7,889 bases of DNA, taken from assembly GCA_051960855.1 (NCBI GenBank), contig JBQCDV010000037.1, positions 1 through 7,889 on the forward strand, written 5' to 3'. This document shows positions 6,982 to 7,889 of this stretch, piece after piece. Position 1 is the stretch's first letter. Each line of letters starts with the position of its first letter. This DNA comes from JBQCDV01 sp051960855. GTDB lineage: Bacteria > Actinomycetota > Actinomycetes > JAJZTN01. A program made the position numbers and the translations under genes. The notes under the pieces were generated by a model. That model was not told the origin of the DNA. It made no database searches and saw only the letters and a list, made by a program, of their open reading frames with translations.

Positions 6982-6988
6982 CCTCCTC
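6982..6988 (-). promoter_or_regulatory. strong ribosome binding site of mdh
   Basis: GAGGAGG (CCTCCTC on the + strand) ends 10 bases before the mdh ATG. It is one of the best Shine-Dalgarno matches in the window, in keeping with a highly expressed central-metabolism gene. Confidence 0.7.
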
Positions 6989-7040
6989 GCGGTGCCAGCT
7001 GCGACGCTGAGATCTCTCGCCGTCAAGACATTTCCCGCCG

Positions 7041-7046
7041 ACTCTA
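7041..7046 (-). promoter_or_regulatory. candidate -10 element of the mdh promoter
   Basis: Read leftward, TAGAGT fits the TANNNT pattern of housekeeping promoters and would start transcription about 60 bases before the mdh ATG. A poor -35 candidate (TTCGGG) lies 18 bases upstream. A consensus-like TTGACG at 7021-7026 has no -10 partner at proper spacing. The call rests mainly on the hexamer and its location. Confidence 0.3.
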
Positions 7047-7053
7047 CTCGCGG

Positions 7054-7078
7054 ATCCTCGATCTCCCGAACCGAGGAT
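7054..7078. repeat. inverted repeat ATCCTCG-N11-CGAGGAT upstream of mdh
   Basis: A perfect 7-bp inverted repeat (7054-7060 and 7072-7078) with an 11-base spacer lies just upstream of the candidate mdh -10, in the divergent gap between mdh and the helicase gene. Arm centres are about 18 bases apart, not far from the two helical turns a dimeric regulator would cover. An operator role is inference; it could be chance in G+C-rich DNA. Confidence 0.4.
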
Positions 7079-7104
7079 GTGTGGGGACGATCACGAGGAC
7101 CGCT

Positions 7105-7122
7105 CGCTGCCGAACAGCAGCG
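7105..7122. repeat. short hairpin in the helicase leader region
   Basis: CGCTGC (7105-7110) and GCAGCG (7117-7122) form a perfect 6-bp stem with loop CGAACA, 36 bases before the helicase ATG. It could form in a helicase leader transcript. It has no T-tract. Confidence 0.35.
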
Positions 7123-7158
7123 GCCGACCCTGTCAGACCACCGAGGCAGCATGGGGAC

Positions 7159-7889
7159 ATGACGGACACCGACCAGCTGGCAGCGACCGCCCAGGCGCAT
7201 CTCGAGCGACTCGCTGGACCCGAGGCACGGCTGCGCGACGACCAGCTGGCAGCGATCCGTGCACTGGTCGTCGACGCGGCCACCGCCGTCGTCGTGCAGC
7301 GGACCGGCTGGGGCAAGAGCGCCGTCTACTGGGTGGCGACCACGCTCCGACGAGCCGCTGGCGCGGGTCCGACGCTGGTGGTCTCACCGCTGCTCGCACT
7401 GATGCGCGACCAGGTGGACGCCGCCCGCCGGATGGGCCTGTCGGCAGCCACCCTCAATTCGTCGAACGCCGATGACTGGGCGGACGTGGAGGCCGAGCTC
7501 GCCGCCGATCGGGTCGACGTGCTGCTGATCAGTCCCGAGCGGCTCAACAGCCCGGGCTTCCGCGAGACCGTGCTGCCGCACATCGCCGCCTCGTGCGGGC
7601 TGCTGGTCGTCGACGAGGCGCACTGCATCTCCGACTGGGGTCACGACTTCCGTCCTGACTACCGCCGCATCCAGGACATGCTCGCCCGGCTGCCCGAGGG
7701 CGTCGCGGTGCTGTGCACGACCGCGACCGCGAACGACCGGGTGGTGGCGGACATCTCCGAGCAGTTGCAGCTCGGCGGCGCGCAGTTGCGCACCTACCGC
7801 GGCCCGCTGTCCAGGGCCTCCCTGCGCCTGGAGGTGGTCGAGTTGCCCGCGCAGGCCGACCGTCTCGCCTGGCTCGCCACCCACCTCAC
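7159..7889 (+). CDS. RecQ-family ATP-dependent DNA helicase, 5' part
   Basis: Predicted 3'-5' DNA helicase of superfamily 2; the frame stays open to the window edge, leaving 243 residues. Motif 0 is LRDDQ (25-29) with the conserved glutamine Q29. The ATP-binding loop is RTGWGKSAVY (48-57). VVSPLLALMRDQV, starting about residue 74, is motif Ia. DEAHCISDWGHDFRPDY (152-168) is the Walker B box plus the aromatic-rich loop diagnostic of RecQ. TTATAND (187-193) is motif III. The ATG at 7159 is the first in-frame methionine, preceded by only a weak GAGG 12 bases upstream; another ATG at 7151 is closed after three codons. The tryptophan in the ATP loop (TGWGKS rather than TGGGKS) and the overall form suggest an actinobacterial RecQ-like clade such as mycobacterial RqlH. 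The C-terminal domains that would settle this are outside the window. It is divergent from mdh. Confidence 0.93.
   Translation, partial: MTDTDQLAATAQAHLERLAGPEARLRDDQLAAIRALVVDAATAVVVQRTGWGKSAVYWVATTLRRAAGAGPTLVVSPLLALMRDQVDAARRMGLSAATLNSSNADDWADVEAELAADRVDVLLISPERLNSPGFRETVLPHIAASCGLLVVDEAHCISDWGHDFRPDYRRIQDMLARLPEGVAVLCTTATANDRVVADISEQLQLGGAQLRTYRGPLSRASLRLEVVELPAQADRLAWLATHL
7171..7255 (+). repeat. 16-bp in-frame direct repeat at the helicase N-terminus
   Basis: GACCAGCTGGCAGCGA occurs exactly at 7171-7186 and again at 7240-7255. The period is 69 bases (23 codons), so both copies encode DQLAA (residues 5-9 and 28-32). The second copy contains the motif 0 glutamine Q29. Confidence 0.85.

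Noticed and set aside
4929..7010. 693-codon open frame on the + strand opposite icd and mdh
   Set aside because: It lies antisense to two unmistakable enzymes with complete active sites. The translation is dominated by V, D, R, G, L and A, the usual shadow of G/C-rich third positions, with no recognisable domain or ribosome binding site.
7008..7016. GAGATCTC palindrome in the mdh leader
   Set aside because: Only 8 bp of symmetry, with flanks that do not pair; expected by chance and not convincing as an operator.
7021..7026. TTGACG on the - strand as a -35 box for mdh
   Set aside because: The hexamer is good, but no TANNNT-like sequence occurs 16-19 bases downstream; only G/C-rich sequence is found there.

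Overview
The window is chromosomal DNA from a high-GC Gram-positive bacterium (Actinomycetota). The evidence is strong G/C bias at third codon positions, GTG and TTG starts, two GTGA stop/start overlaps, a eukaryote-like homodimeric isocitrate dehydrogenase, and a RecQ-like helicase of a type found in mycobacteria and relatives. The sequence does not fix a genus. I see no mobile element, CRISPR array, tRNA, rRNA or prophage gene. Coding density is very high and the longest gap between genes is 187 bases.

Left part, + strand (1-1802): the 3' part of galT, whose start lies before the window, overlaps galK by four bases (GTGA). Together these are the transferase and kinase of the Leloir pathway of galactose use. 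After a 130-base gap comes a separate + strand gene (1933-3243) with a TTG start and a perfect AGGAGG ribosome binding site. It encodes an unusual two-part protein: a cyanophycinase/peptidase-S51-like (class I glutamine-amidotransferase-like) domain, a disordered linker, and a C-terminal tail that closely resembles the end of cysteinyl-tRNA synthetase. This is the most interesting gene here.

Middle and right part, - strand (3277-6971): four genes are read leftward in the order mdh (malate dehydrogenase), icd (NADP isocitrate dehydrogenase, type II), a small membrane-anchored protein with an extracytoplasmic Ig-like domain, and an exodeoxyribonuclease III family gene. Gaps are 51 bases (mdh to icd), 18 bases (icd to the membrane protein) and a 4-base overlap (membrane protein to xthA), so they look like one transcription unit. 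Two TCA-cycle enzymes therefore share a probable operon with a cell-envelope protein and a DNA-repair nuclease. The unit converges on the 1933-3243 gene, and a G+C-rich hairpin sits exactly between the two stop codons.

Right edge: a 187-base divergent intergenic region holds the probable mdh promoter and two inverted repeats. Beyond it the 5' third of a RecQ-family helicase (7159 onward, + strand) runs off the window. No clearly new multi-gene system is visible. The best leads are the S51-CysS-tail fusion protein, the Ig-domain membrane protein coupled to xthA, and the symmetrical elements between mdh and the helicase gene.
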